This document shows, one piece after another, positions 22,341 to 33,834 of a stretch of DNA of 64,000 bases. Every line of letters begins with the position of its first letter. Position 1 is the stretch's first letter. The translations under genes and the position numbers were made by a program. This stretch comes from Quercus robur. Taxonomy: Eukaryota > Streptophyta > Magnoliopsida > Fagales > Fagaceae. Where the stretch lies: positions 26,623,957 to 26,687,956 of the forward strand of contig NC_065538.1 in assembly GCF_932294415.1 (NCBI RefSeq), read 5' to 3'. The notes beneath the pieces are model-generated. The model was given only the letters and a program-made list of their open reading frames with translations. It was not told the DNA's origin and searched no databases.

Positions 22341-22654
22341 GTATGAAAATTAGAATTTTTTTTTCTCTTTTATTTGTTGAGATAATTGTTTTTTTGGCCT
22401 AATTTGTTGAGGTAATTGTTAAAATACCTGTATTCGTTTTAAAGATGCTAAATGTGTAATTATTGTAATTTGTTTACATGTATTTGTGGATTATATTTTA
22501 TTGAAATGAAAATTGTATTTATTTTTAGACTTTATATTGGTATATTATCAAGGATGGGGGGGCCAAAATGACAAAATTATTTAAGATATTTAAAAAAAAA
22601 AAAAAAATTGGGGGGGCCAAGGCCCCCCTCAGTCCTCACGTGGCTCCGCCACTG

Positions 22655-22662
22655 ACAATAAC
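22655..22662. repeat. 8-bp target duplication of hAT transposon, right
   Basis: ACAATAAC, matching 18732-18739. Confidence 0.95.
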
Positions 22663-22987
22663 CTCACAGATTTCACAAGAGTAACTCTTCAAGACTTGAA
22701 AAAAGTGTATTAGGGTTTCCCTTATATACCAAGTATTATTGGACTCAAACCCTAAACGTTTCGTAGGCTATTGGGCCTTATTTAAAATTTTGCAGATTCA
22801 TAGCTTCGATCGAGATTAATCAAATCTCTCTCTTGATTGGTCGAGCTTGACAGTTTTCCAATTCTTCTTTCTACAACTTGTATGTTCTTGAATCTTGACT
22901 TCTATCAACTTGATCTATATCTAAAACACTTCATAGACTATATAATCTATTCCTAGACAATTTTTTGTTCTCGGTTTGCCAACATAC

Positions 22988-23513
22988 AAAATATTTAGAT
23001 ATTTTGATCAAGGAGAAAAGAATTTTACTATTCTTAAAAACTCAAAGTTTGGCAGCATCTTTCTTTGACTATTCTTAAAGTTTAATTATGACACGCCCAG
23101 TCAAATATTGGTGTTGGAAAGGAAAAAAAGTTGAATATTTTAAAATTCATTCTAAATTCTCCATAACTTAGCGTGTGAATCACTGGACCTTAAGTGTATC
23201 CAATGGCTTGTTTGAATATTGTTTATTACTGAAAATTAAAAAAACTATACAAAATATTTAGATATTTTGATCAAGGAGAAAATAATTTTACTATTCTTAA
23301 AAACTCAAAGTTTGGCAGCATCTTTTTTTGACTATTCTTAAAGTTTAATTATGACACACCCAATCAAATATTGGTGTTGGAAAGGAAAAAGAGTTGAATA
23401 TTTTAAAATTCATTCTAAATTCTCCATAACTTAGCGTGTGAATCACTAGACCCTAAGTGTATCTAATGGTCTGTTTAGATACCGTTTATTACTGAAAACT
23501 GAAAAAACTGTAG
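22988..23513. repeat. Tandem duplication, 263-bp unit
   Basis: AAAATATTTAGATATTTTGA starts both units (22988 and 23251). The units share about 95 percent of their bases by eye through GTTTGGCAGCATCTTT, TTGGTGTTGGAAAGG and TCTCCATAACTTAGCGTG. Each ends within the first about 45 bp of a Tourist-like MITE; only the second unit continues into the whole MITE. Confidence 0.9.
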
Positions 23514-23670
23514 CGAAATAATTTTTAAATATATGAATAATGCCGTGGGACCCAATTTTAAAGGTTTTTTTGCTAAATTCCGTACTTGTGAGTCCCGTGA
23601 ATAGTGCGCGGGACCCACCATTTTTCAGCAAAACACAGAAATGCACGTTCAACGTGTTCCAAATGCACAC
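23467..23670. mobile_element. Tourist-like MITE, about 204 bp
   Basis: It opens TGGTCTGTTTAGATACCG and continues through TTATTACTGAAAACTGAAAA and GTGCGCGGGACCCACC, closing near CGTGTTCCAAATGCACAC. Same family as 56724-56933 and 14383-14594. The ends are diverged and the target duplication is unclear. Confidence 0.6.
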
Positions 23671-24324
23671 CAAAACTTATCGAACATATCTAGAAATAGA
23701 CGTTAACTTATCGAGTACTTCAAGTGCACTCTCAGACATATGTCAACAAACACCTCCAATATTAGAAAACAACATTTTCATAAAATGGAAATGCAATTGC
23801 AAGTCAACCTTTCTACATGTATGATGGCTTCTATCTTGATATATAAATTAGGTATGCATGTGTTATTATTATTATTTGAGAAACCATGTCTTATTAATTT
23901 ACTTTGATAAAATTACAATGTGTTCAACATTCCAAAATAAGTTTTTTTTTTTTTTTTTTTTGGGGGGGGGGGGGTGGTGGAGGTGGGGATGGGGAATGGG
24001 ATAATTTTCTCATATTTTCAATTTGAGTTATTAATTGTTACTAGTTGCAAATGCACGCGATGTGTGAGAATAGTTAACTAGATTATAATTATGGAATAAT
24101 GTATAATTTTTTCTCTAAAATTTGTTAAAATAAATTTGTTCTCCCTAAAAATTAAACAATTTCTAAAATTATTTCATCTTTCTATCTATACTAATATAGT
24201 ATTCTATTATTTTGGGTGTGTTTGATGGATATTGTTCGTTTATGAAATGGTCTATGTTATACTTTCTAAGTATTATTCTAATTCCTCGTTCTTAAAGGAG
24301 ATTATCATGATAATAAAAAATCAT
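23671..24324. other. Non-coding spacer with a possible Helitron 3' end
   Basis: No gene. It includes a poly-T/poly-G run at 23940-23972. On the minus strand TCGCGTGCATTTGCAACTAG ends at 24041 and is followed by T, which resembles a Helitron terminus (short GC-rich palindrome, then CTAG, inserted before T). Confidence 0.35.
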
Positions 24325-24339
24325 AACAAAATTGCACTT
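24325..24339. repeat. 15-bp target duplication of LINE 2, left
   Basis: AACAAAATTGCACTT, repeated exactly at 28664-28678. It abuts the LINE poly(A), seen as poly-T. Confidence 0.9.
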
Positions 24340-24505
24340 TTTTTTTTTTATAAGAAATACTCTCATTTTATTAAGTTGCGAAACAGTACATAACATCTTG
24401 AGAAACTGAAGATGCGAGGAAAGGTGGACACTCTTCCATCCAAGTTAATAAAAAGTCAATATTCTTTGCAAAAGCAGCTAAAGTATGAGCTAGTTTATTT
24501 CCCTA

Positions 24506-24880
24506 TCACCTCACGTGAGATGATTGGAAAGTACGAAACACAGGAAGTCTAAAGCAAAAACCTGAGACCACGGTAGAGATAGAGACCAGGGCATCAGTGG
24601 GGTTCTCCATAGCATGGCAAACCAACGTGGAATCTGACTCGAAAATGACATCTCTAACTCCTAAGTCCCATGCGAAAATAGTGGCTTCGTCCATTGCCTT
24701 TGCTTTCGCTTCCAAAGGATCCATTGGAAGAGGGAGGCATTTGCTTAAGGCTGCGATGACAGATCCAACGTGGTCCCTAATGATCACACCGACGCCAATC
24801 ATGCTGAGTTGGGAGAAGACTGCAGCGTCTACGTTAACCTTGTACCAGGGAAACGCAGGTGGGACCCAATGGCCATCCAT
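24506..24880 (-). pseudogene. LINE 2 RNase H domain
   Basis: It contains the three acidic positions of RNase H: YKVNVDAAVF, DPLEAKAKAMDEA and FESDSTLV. The frame runs from the linker WVPPAFPWYK to SSHVR. It is the 3'-most coding part of LINE 2 before the poly(A). Confidence 0.85.
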
Positions 24881-26294
24881 GGCTTCTTTGAGCTAAATGG
24901 GCCGTAGGTGAGCAAGCTGAAAGTCATGTAATATGGAGTGAGCTCATCTTAGAATTCCTTGCGGAGTTTGTCGTGCTTCCCCCAAGCGGGTTTTGTTTTG
25001 GTTGAACCATGCACTCCATGCTATTGTGACTACCAGTTCAATAAGTGTGGTGTTCGTGTGCTGTTTGAAGAGTAGATACCAGATGAGATCCATGAAAGAC
25101 CTATGAATGATCCCAGTTCTCTCCAATGGTATGTTCGAGAAGGTCTAAAGTTCCTTAGCAACATTACACTCCCAAAATAAATGTCCAACCGTTTCTGGTG
25201 CTAGTGTGCAAGCCTCACAGGTGGGGTCGTTAATAACCTGTCAATGGTAGAGGTTGGCTTTTGTGGGAAGTATGTTGTTGCATGCTTTCCATGTAAAATT
25301 TTTTATCTTGTTGGGTATGTGCAGGTTCCAAACATGGTGCCAAAACCAGGTTTGCTCATTGCTTTAAGATGTCTCGGCTGAAGTAGAAAGCTGAGTGATG
25401 GTTCTTGCAACTTTGTATACACTATTGACAATAAAATGCCCCCTAGGAGTGAAAGCCCAAATCATGTGGTCCCTTGGCTTGTGGTGGCTTAAAGGAATGC
25501 TTAGGATGGATGTGGCATCTTTATGGAAGAAAACCTGATTGATCAGGTTGAGATTCCACTGTTGTATTTACAAGCAGTAAGGTTGGGGGTGTAAGGACAC
25601 AAAAGGTGGAAGGTCTTGGCAGCCAACGATCCGTCCACACTCCAATGGACTTACCGTCTCCTACCTGCCAGCGGTAGCCCGATTGCAATAAACTGAGCGA
25701 ACAAAATACTTCGCCATGCAAACGATGGTTTCATGCCCAACTCAGCATGTAGGAAATCTATATTTGGAAAATAACGGGCTTTAAGTACTCTATGGACCAA
25801 TGAGTTGTTTATCTATAAACACTAGCCTTATTTAGCTAAGAGAGCTAGGTTGAAAGCCTTAAGGTCATGGAAACCCGATCCTCCTTCTTCCTTTGGTGTG
25901 CACATTTTTCCCCAACTCAATCATGCCATTTTATTTTTACCTTCCTTTTGGCCCCACCAAAATCTTCGAATCATTCTAACCAATTCATCACATAAGGAAT
26001 CTAGAATTTTTAAGATGCTTATTGTGTATGTGGGAATAGCTTGTGCAACTGCTTTGATGAGAACTTCTTTACTTGCTTGGGATAACAGTTTTTCTTTCCA
26101 GCCAGAGAGTTTGTTGTCAAGCTTTCCTTTAAAGCTCTGAAGATGTGCTTCTTTGATCTGCCCACTAAGGATGGCAAGCCCAAATAAGTCTCATGCTGCC
26201 TGATCACCTCTGCTCCAAAGCAAATTTTAATCTCTTCCTGTGTGTCCCATGGGGTGTTCCTGCTAAAGAAAAGAGCTATCTTCTCCTTATTTAG

Positions 26295-27190
26295 CTATTG
26301 GCCAGAGACTTGCTCATATATAGTTAAAAGATGCTCAAGATGGCTGCATTGTTCTGGTGTTGCTTGGCAAAAAATGATGTTGTCATCAGCAAAGAATAGA
26401 TGAGATATCCTCAGTCCAAGTGGGCAAAGTGATACACCCCGAAGTTGTCCAGCAGCTACAGATTGGTTTAAAAAAGCTGAAAGTCCCTCTGCGCATAAAA
26501 GAAACATGAAGGGAGAGATAAGGTCCCCTTGTCTCAAACCCCTAGACGAGATTATGTGACCTTGGGGTTTCCCGTTAATCCTGATAGAATATGTAACAGA
26601 GGTAATACATTGATTATAAGTTTCACCCATTTATCATTGAAACCCATTTTTTGCATGATTTTCTCTAAGCAACCCCATTCAACACGATCAAAGGCCTTGC
26701 TCATATCTAATTTTAAGGCCATCTCACCAACCTTACCACTTCTTTTTTTATTAAGGTGGTGTATAGTTTCAAAGGCAATAATAATATTGTCAGTGATGAG
26801 GTGGTTAGACATTGAAACACTTTGGTTTTCACTTACAATATGGGGTAGGAAGCACTTCAGCCGATTAGCAATGACTTTAGAGGTGAGTTTAGAAATAACA
26901 TTACAAAGACTTATCAATTTGTACTGAGTTACTTTGGTGGGATTTTTGGTCTTTGGAATGAGAACAATATGTGTTTCATTAAAATTTGGAGGAATAATAC
27001 CCAAGTTCAAGAAATCTAGAACAGTTTTGGTGACACATTCACTAGTAAGAGACCAAAAGTGTTGATAAAAGAGAGGGGGCATACCATCGGGACCCGAAGA
27101 TTTTTTGGGATGTATCTTTTTGAGAGCTTTATGGACTTCTGTAGCTGTGTAAGTCCAAGTGAGAGAGGCATTCATCTCTTCCGTGACCAC
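26295..27190 (-). pseudogene. LINE 2 reverse transcriptase
   Basis: Two overlapping frames hold the RT. The first (26552-27190) has KKSSGPDGMPPLFYQHFW, HIVLIPKTKNP, LISLCNVISKLTSKVIANR and MALKLDMSKAFDRVEW. The second (26295-26630) has ISSRGLRQGDLISPFMFLLC and SHLFFADDNIIFCQ. A frameshift lies between them around 26560-26630. Motif order and spacing are those of plant L1 elements. Confidence 0.9.
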
Positions 27191-27721
27191 AGGTTGGATA
27201 GCATCAACCAGGACTAAGGTATCAGTAGGCCCATTAGAGCGAAAGATGGTCTCAAAATAATCCAGAGTGATGATCTTAGTAGTGTGATCATCCTCCTGCC
27301 ATTGCCCTGTTGCATCATAGATGCCCTGAATGGAGCTCCTATCTTTTTGGTTTGATGTTTTCTAATGGAAGAAGGAAGTGTGGTGCCACATTGTATTTTC
27401 AGCATCTAGCCATCGATTCAAAGTCGCTCGTACCTCCTTGATTTCAATATCGTTGCGGATAGGATGATGCTCGAGGACTTGAAGCTTTTGGTTTAGTTTC
27501 GTAATCTTATTCCCTATGTGACCAAATTCAAGTTTATTCCAAGCAGTCAGTCGATCACGGCAGCTAGCATGACAGTTGGTGATTATAGCACCATCCAGCT
27601 TGTAGAGACCTTTGTGCCATGCTTCTTGGATGATATCGGCACACCGTGGGTCTTGAAGCCACATGCCTTCAAAGCAAAAGAGGGGTTGGGAACGTGGTTG
27701 TCTAGGTCTGGAGTGCTGCAT

Positions 27722-28398
27722 CTAGATGGTAAGCATGGAGTGATCCAAAGATGACATTGAAACATGATGGACAGTGGCATTGGGGAAAAGCGACTTCCAG
27801 GTTGTGTTGGCCAAAGCTCCGTCTAGCCTGATATGAATACGACCTTCCACAGGGTGATTACGGTACCATGTGAATGGAAAGCCAACGTATCCAAGGTTAA
27901 TGAAATTACAATGGTGAATGGCAGTGCAAAAACGATCCATTTGGCGCGTTGGCCGTAGGCAACCACCCATTTTCTCGGACTGGCTTGTAATCTCATTGAA
28001 ATCACCAATGTAGAGCCAGGGAAGGTGATTGTTTGTTTGAGAGATTCAAGAAGAGTCCAAGTTTCCTCACACTTGCTAGTTTCGAGGTGCCTATAGAAAC
28101 CTGTCAACCTCCAACATATTCCTGTCATTTCACAAAACACATGAGTATCAATAAACCAACGTGAAAAATTTTTGACATGTACCTTTGTATCTGATAAGCC
28201 ACCACTACGACCCTTATTAGAGACCATGAGAGCCTGATTGTAGTCCCAGTTTTGTTTCTTGGTGTTCATTTGAGCCGTGGAAAGTTTTGTCTCCATTAAA
28301 AAGACACAGATGGGAGCTTCTTGTTTCCATGCTCTCTTAAGAGTGTTAATTATTCGGGGGTTCCCAAGCCCGCAACAATTCCAATTTAGTACACTCAT
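27722..28398 (-). pseudogene. LINE 2 AP-type endonuclease
   Basis: Two frames (27823-28398 and 27722-27970) together show the endonuclease signature: NWNCCGLGNPR with the first Asn, the metal-binding Glu in FLMETKLS, GDFNE (minus strand near 27995-28010), GFPFTWYRN and SSLDHSM. A frameshift divides them. In an intact element this enzyme nicks the target to start reverse transcription. Confidence 0.85.
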
Positions 28399-28663
28399 TG
28401 GACTTGGCGGTGCTGCTAGGCAACCACCGTCGATCCTAAATTGTCTAGCACAGAATTTTCCAAAGTATGTGTATCATCTTCAAGTTTCTGTTTCTTGTCA
28501 ATGGACGTTGCATGTGCATGGGACTATTCCACGGGCTTGCGTTTTGGTCTAGCAGGAGGTGAGTTATGTTTTGGGTCCATGGCTTTGTCCTTGGACTTGC
28601 TTTTTGGTTCAACAGAGAGGGGGGGGGGGGGGGGGGGTGGGTGCGTGAATTAAGTCCAATACC

Positions 28664-28678
28664 AACAAAATTGCACTT
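28664..28678. repeat. 15-bp target duplication of LINE 2, right
   Basis: AACAAAATTGCACTT, matching 24325-24339. Confidence 0.9.
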
Positions 28679-29038
28679 AATATTACTCAAATGATAGTTA
28701 CACTCAAATGCATAATCAATATTGTGTTTTGATATAAATTCAATTCTCACTTACAAAATAACTAAGTATTAACTTAAACAAAAATCAAACCAATTAAAGC
28801 TATAAGAGGAAAAGAGACTACTTGTGACAAGGAACTCAAAAAATACAACACCAAAACATATTAATCCAAAATAGAGTTTTTAAAAACATAATGACTCATC
28901 AACCTAGAGCGAAGTTGCAAGAAAAAATATAAAATCAAGTGAGAGAGAGAGAATAATAATATTTTCAGGATAGAGTGTGCGTGAAGAAGGGGTGAGTATT
29001 AGGACTACATTTGTTTTTTAAGACCCCAAATACTTGGC

Positions 29039-29325
29039 TGTTGCAAGTTAGTTGCAGGTGTGGATAGTTGATTTTAGATATGTGTGTGATTAGAGGCAGT
29101 AAGAGTTAGTTGGTTATGAAGTTGTCAGGACATGTAACCTCCAGTACTAGATTACATGAACAAACTATATAAGGGAAGTTGTAATCTGTATGACACTATG
29201 CAAGTAATAAAATGTCTTTAGCATCCTTCTCTCTTATCTCCCTTATTCTCTCTTTCTCTGTCTGTTTCTATCTATATTTCTCTTAAGGAGGATTGACTCC
29301 CTCGAAGTAGTCATATATATCCAAT
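29039..29325 (+). mobile_element. LTR fossil, short (about 0.28 kb)
   Basis: It begins TGTTGCAAGTTAGTTGCAGG, has a TATA-like CTATATAAGGG at about 29165 and a downstream AATAAAATG, then a C/T-rich end, as in small copia-type LTRs. Ends and duplication are uncertain and no internal region is seen. Confidence 0.4.
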
Positions 29326-29590
29326 TTTTTCTTTTTTTCTGAGAATAAAACTTTTATTTACATAAACAAGATACAAATTAGGACCAAAGAAGTCAAAAAA
29401 ATCTATTTGAAAGAGACTAACGGCTGAGAACATGAGCAGCCTTGTTAGCCTTTCTAGGAACCCAGTTAAAAGAAGAATTATGGAACTAAACTAGCTAAAT
29501 ACTTAGTTTCCTACAAAAGCTGAGTCAAATTTTCCCACAGCAGCATCACAATTTTCCCAATAATCCACTATTTAATCAAAAAGCTCTTAA
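29326..29590 (-). mobile_element. 3' tail of an L1-type LINE
   Basis: On the minus strand it encodes NSSFNWVPRKANKAAHVLSR then a stop (about 29422-29490), the conserved end of plant L1 RNase H. It is followed by a T-rich 3' UTR and an A-rich tail at 29326-29345. Only about 260 bp remain, so it is heavily 5'-truncated. Confidence 0.7.
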
Positions 29591-30065
29591 CATTGTGTAT
29601 AACATAACGAATCAAGCTTTCGCTGGTTCGAATTGACTGAGATTGATTTATTCAGTGTTTTTGATTTTAAGGAATTTTTTGGGAGTGTTTTAAGGGTAGG
29701 TATGGGTTGATTGCAGATTTATAGAATTTGTATTTAATGGTGAGGGTAGTTGGTTCTTGGGGCTTAATTGAGTGCAATTATCTAAAGTTGGTGTTTAGTT
29801 CCTAAGAAAGTTTAGGGGCTTTAGTTTTTTTTTAATAAGTAAAATGAAATAAAATTAAACAAAAATTCTACTAGTAAATTTATTAATTGAAGACTCTATC
29901 TCGTTCAGTGGGTCCAGAAGTCATGTGTCCTACACGTGTAAGTATTTTTTGTTGAACTTAACACCAATACAAACGACATAGGAGACATTGTAGCAACATT
30001 CTCAAATTGGGGGATGATAAATCAAACATTTCCAAAGTTTAAGGGATAATATAATCAAGGTGAAG
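29591..30065. other. Non-coding spacer
   Basis: Nothing identifiable seen. Confidence 0.4.
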
Positions 30066-30365
30066 TTACTACAACAAAATATATCTTTAGTGATGAAATT
30101 TAGTGACAACATTTTTTTTGTCACCGAAAGGTAATGTATAGCAATGAAATACAAATTTCGTCGTCATTTATAAAAAACCAATAACTTTTGGTGATGAAAA
30201 TAAATTTTGGTCACTATTAATTGTACTCAAAGTGGGGCGCAGATTTTGATTGCTTTACAGCGACAAGTTTTTTCGTTGCTAAAAGTTTAACCTTTTGGTG
30301 ACGAATAATTTCATCGCTATAGGTTTACTAGAAACAAATTAGGTGATGAAAATAATGGTTTGAGT
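30066..30365. mobile_element. CACTA-like MITE fragment
   Basis: It starts TACTACAACAAAATATATC, close to the CACTACAA-type end of plant En/Spm elements, and holds repeated TTTTGGTGATGA / TCATCGCTAT phrases in both orientations. The opposite CACTA end is not visible, so it is probably truncated. Confidence 0.4.
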
Positions 30366-31336
30366 GTAATAAATAAAAAAATTAAAAAAGAAAAACCTGC
30401 TGATAATGGTTTATGTGAAAATAATATGGGCCCGTATTAATGCATGAGCAATTCATTGCTTTTATTCACAAATGTTAAACGATTTATACATATAACAACC
30501 TACATAAGTAGACAACTCAAAACTTTAGGGGTTTAGTGTTTTATGAAAAAATAACATGGGGTTTTATGTATTTCTCCCTATCTTTTAAAAAAATAATAAT
30601 AATTATGGGACGATACCTAAATAAGTAATTGATGCTACCAGCTCCTTAACATATTAATTATACTTTTTTTTTCTTTTTCATATTTTGTTAGATATGCTAA
30701 ATTTTTGCTTAAAAGAGAAATTAACTTTTTTTTGTAAATTTCTTTTTCATACCATGGTAACGGGTAACTATGTAATTTGAAATAGAATTGTACATGCCTA
30801 TAATTACATCTAAGAATCACTGATATAGAAGTAATATGTTAATTCATTGAGTATGTAGTCAATTTAGATTTATTTAAAAACTAATCTTAATAACTTGCAA
30901 ATAAAACTTCTAGAATACACCAAAAGGATCATTATCATTTTTTGTTAGTTTGTTGAATAAACGACATTTATAGTATAAATTAGGTTTAACTTATACTTAA
31001 TGTAATTTTAAACAATATTATACTACTTTTTTTAATATAAACTTTAACAAATCTATCATTAGATTACATTTTCTTTTTTATAATTTACATGCTTCCAAAT
31101 TTTAAGATGATAAAAAAATCAATGATTATTTGATTGATCAAATGTTTAAATTTTAAATTTTTATATTTAAAAATTATACATGAAAGATGAGGTTTTGGAT
31201 CAAATAATAGATAGCATCCAATTGACATGAAATTTGACATATGTTTTAAGAACATAAAGAATATGTTATTTACCAGTGGGATTTTCAAAATGTTAATCCA
31301 ATATGAAGTTCTCAGGTACGTAGCATTGTTCTTTCT

Positions 31337-31373
<37 letters not shown>

Positions 31374-33834
31374 TATGTAGCATTGTTTAAAGTGATTATC
31401 ATTTAAAATAGATGTTGTGGGATTCCAAAAATATTAAGCACCTATCTCACCAGACCCAAAGGCCAACCTTAAATAAATTATTTTTCTTTTAGTAAAAATA
31501 CAATTTGCACCCTCTAATCAATGGGTATTAAATGGGGGTATGATTTTAATAATATAAAACTTTACAAAGCATGAGAATGTGAATATTGACCATTTAAAAG
31601 GGAATTCATAAACCCTTAAAGTGAGAGTCTAGGCGCGTAGGCATTTGGATTCTCTTGAAGTATTTGTAATTACATGTAGGAATGTTTGAAAATTTAAGAG
31701 GAGAAAGGAATCGGAAATGACTATTTTGATCCAAACGCAACCTTACAACGCACAAACCAAACCAATAATATGACTTCATTTTTTGTTATACATAATGTAA
31801 ATTGAAGAATAGTTTTGTCAAGTGATGACGGACCTGCCTCTTCTCACAATCCTTTCATTCCCTTCTATTTTTCTATTAAAAATTGAATTAAAAGTCAATT
31901 TTACTTAATAATTCCCCTTCGTAATATTTCAAAAAATGACACAAATACTCAGTATATAATTTGTTAATAAGTTAGGCACAATATATTTTTTTTTAAGACT
32001 AATCATCTACGTTTTAGTTAGAAAATTTGTACTCGTAGTAGGTATTATATATTGCATATGAACTTGGTATTCCCCGATTCTCAAGAATCAATGATTCAAT
32101 TTCTCCTTTAGGTACTCTTTCTTCTTCTCCATCTTTTAGAATATGTGTAAAATTTATGCATGAACATATGTGTGCAAGTGTTTTGGTTGTCTTATTAGAT
32201 GGTAAATTTTTTATTTTTTTATTTGTTCACATTATCATTCAAGATTATAAAATGTGTACTTATTTATGGAATTTTAAAAGCATGATCTCTGTATACAGAC
32301 AATTTATACACTTAAAACACTTACTTAAATTAAAAACTGATAAAATTCAAACACTACTACTTGTACCCTTTTTTCTCCCATTCTTTCTTCCTCCTTAAGT
32401 TCTCGAATCTCCGTTGATGTTTTAAAAGTAAAAATCAAGAAGGAAACCAAAAATAAATAAATAAAATACCAAGTCTGGGTTTGCAGTTCTAACTTCCATC
32501 TCTTTTTAATGCAACTTTAACTTCCGTATTTGTTTAATTAGAAAATAGTAATATAAGCCCATGAATCAAACTACTAACCTCTATGTATACCATTCAGGCA
32601 AAGTGCCTGTTTGTTTCAGCTTTCCCAACCCAAAAAGCCCGTTTTGAAAAAAGCAAATACAAAAAGCCCGTTTGATTAGGTATAAAACGCAACTTTTTCC
32701 AAAAAGTTACGTTTTGGGTTTGTGAAGAGAACGCACATTCGCAGAATGGAGATCTGATGTGCATTTTGGAAAAGCTCCTGTGCGTTGATGAATCTATCCG
32801 TTGGGTTATTGGTTCAATTATCAAATTGCCCTCACTTTTACTTAAAACTCTAACTTTGCCCTTTCTCTTATCCCTCATATTCTTGCTCCTCTGTTATAGA
32901 CCAACACCAATCAAGAAAGTATCAATCAAATACAAACACAGCACCACCCAATTATCACCGGTCTACCACCACAACTCATTTCAAAATTTGATATTCCAAA
33001 CACAAAATCAACAAAATCAAACCAAAAATAACTCAAAATCAACACAAAACAACTTAAAATCAACTCAAACCCCATCGGAAAACCCATCCCAAACACAACT
33101 CAAAATCAACCCAAAACAAAATCAACTTAAAATCAAACCCAAAATCCACAGAAAATCAATTCAAAATTAAACCATTAGCTGAAAACCCATAACCCAAACC
33201 CAAAATCAAAATCAAATACAAACCCAATGGTGGTAGAGACTTAAGGGATCTGAGAACTAAGAAGAGAGATGAGGGATTTCCTTATGAACATTTTTGCGAA
33301 AAGGACTTCAAAACCAACGATGTCACCTATATTATTTTTCAACATCAAGAAGATGAAAATATAATATGAATTGAGTTTATGAGCTAGATGAACTAGACAG
33401 AGAATACAATCGCTAATTAAGATTGACACCTACTTAAAGAAGATGGTGTAGGTTATGTTACCCTGTAGACTGATATAATTAGCAATAGAACAGAAATAGT
33501 ACTCTTGCTACAGGTTTATTGATCGCAAAAGGGTAGATAGTGTAAAACATCTAAAGGTTCAAAAATTAGAGATGTGGTCAATATAGCTATGCTTATTTGA
33601 TTTCTTAAATAAGATTTCTATCATATATCTCCGAAAAAAAATTGAAAAAAAAAAAAAGAAAAAAGAAAAAAAATTATAGCCACCAACTGATAAATCAAAA
33701 TGCAAAAATAAGTTTCAACGTATCAAAATTTTCATGTCACTATAGATGTCTGAGAGGATAACTTTGCTTTAGGGTGAGGTAGTCCAATTGTATGCTCAAC
33801 TGCATTTTTGCAATCATTGAAAGCCTAGTAAGAC
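30366..33834. other. Long non-coding region before the MYB gene
   Basis: No gene seen. It contains poly-A at 31340-31371. At 32585-32780 a segment (GTGCCTGTTTGTTTCAGC...) resembles the start of a MITE. At 32890-33235 a strand-asymmetric A/C-rich tract holds many AAAATCAA(C) repeats; its + frame (32757-33170) is a translation of this repeat and is not coding. Confidence 0.5.

Larger units (their letters stand above)
18740..22654 (-). mobile_element. hAT DNA transposon, 3.9 kb, apparently complete
   Basis: It starts CAGTGGCGGAGCTAGG and its end in reverse complement reads CAGTGGCGGAGCCACG, so the terminal inverted repeats are nearly perfect over 13 bp. Identical 8-bp ACAATAAC copies flank it. 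Near both ends are GGGGGGCCA-type subterminal repeats. Inside is one uninterrupted transposase frame (18999-21497, minus). A likely leader intron lies upstream on the minus strand (donor CTCCAG|GTATTT near 21712, acceptor AATTTAG near 21502), followed by GA/CT-rich leader sequence. Matching ends, a perfect duplication and an open frame point to a recent insertion. Confidence 0.92.
18274..22984 (-). mobile_element. LTR fossil (about 0.8 kb) split by a hAT transposon
   Basis: Two pieces, 18274-18739 and 22663-22984, form one LTR-like unit once the hAT element and its duplication are discounted. On the minus strand it begins TGTTGGCAAACCGAGAAC, has a TATA-like box (GGTATATAAGGG, near 22713-22733) and ends AAACTTTACA. 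No internal retrotransposon region adjoins, so it is probably solo. The family is uncertain and no target duplication was confirmed. Confidence 0.5.
24340..28663 (-). mobile_element. L1-type LINE 2, about 4.3 kb, nearly full ORF2
   Basis: An exact 15-bp duplication flanks it and its poly(A) is read as poly-T at 24338-24350. On the minus strand the order is: the last part of ORF1 (28400-28663, with phrases KKQKLEDD and DNLGSTVVA); ORF2 starting MSVLNWNCCGLGNPR at 28398; endonuclease (METKLS, IGDFNEIT, SSLDHSML); RT (LDMSKAFDRVEW, FFADDNIIF); zf-RVT region (WQVGDGKSIGVWTDRWLP); RNase H. The insertion is 5'-truncated inside ORF1. ORF2 is broken into at least six frames by stops and shifts (for example near 27820, 27400, 27190 and 26600), so it is dead. 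A run of 18 G at 28620-28637 lies in the ORF1 remnant. Confidence 0.92.

Noticed and set aside
32757-33170. 137-codon + ORF rich in Asn, Gln and Lys
   Set aside because: A translation of an AAAATCAAC-type repeat with extreme composition.
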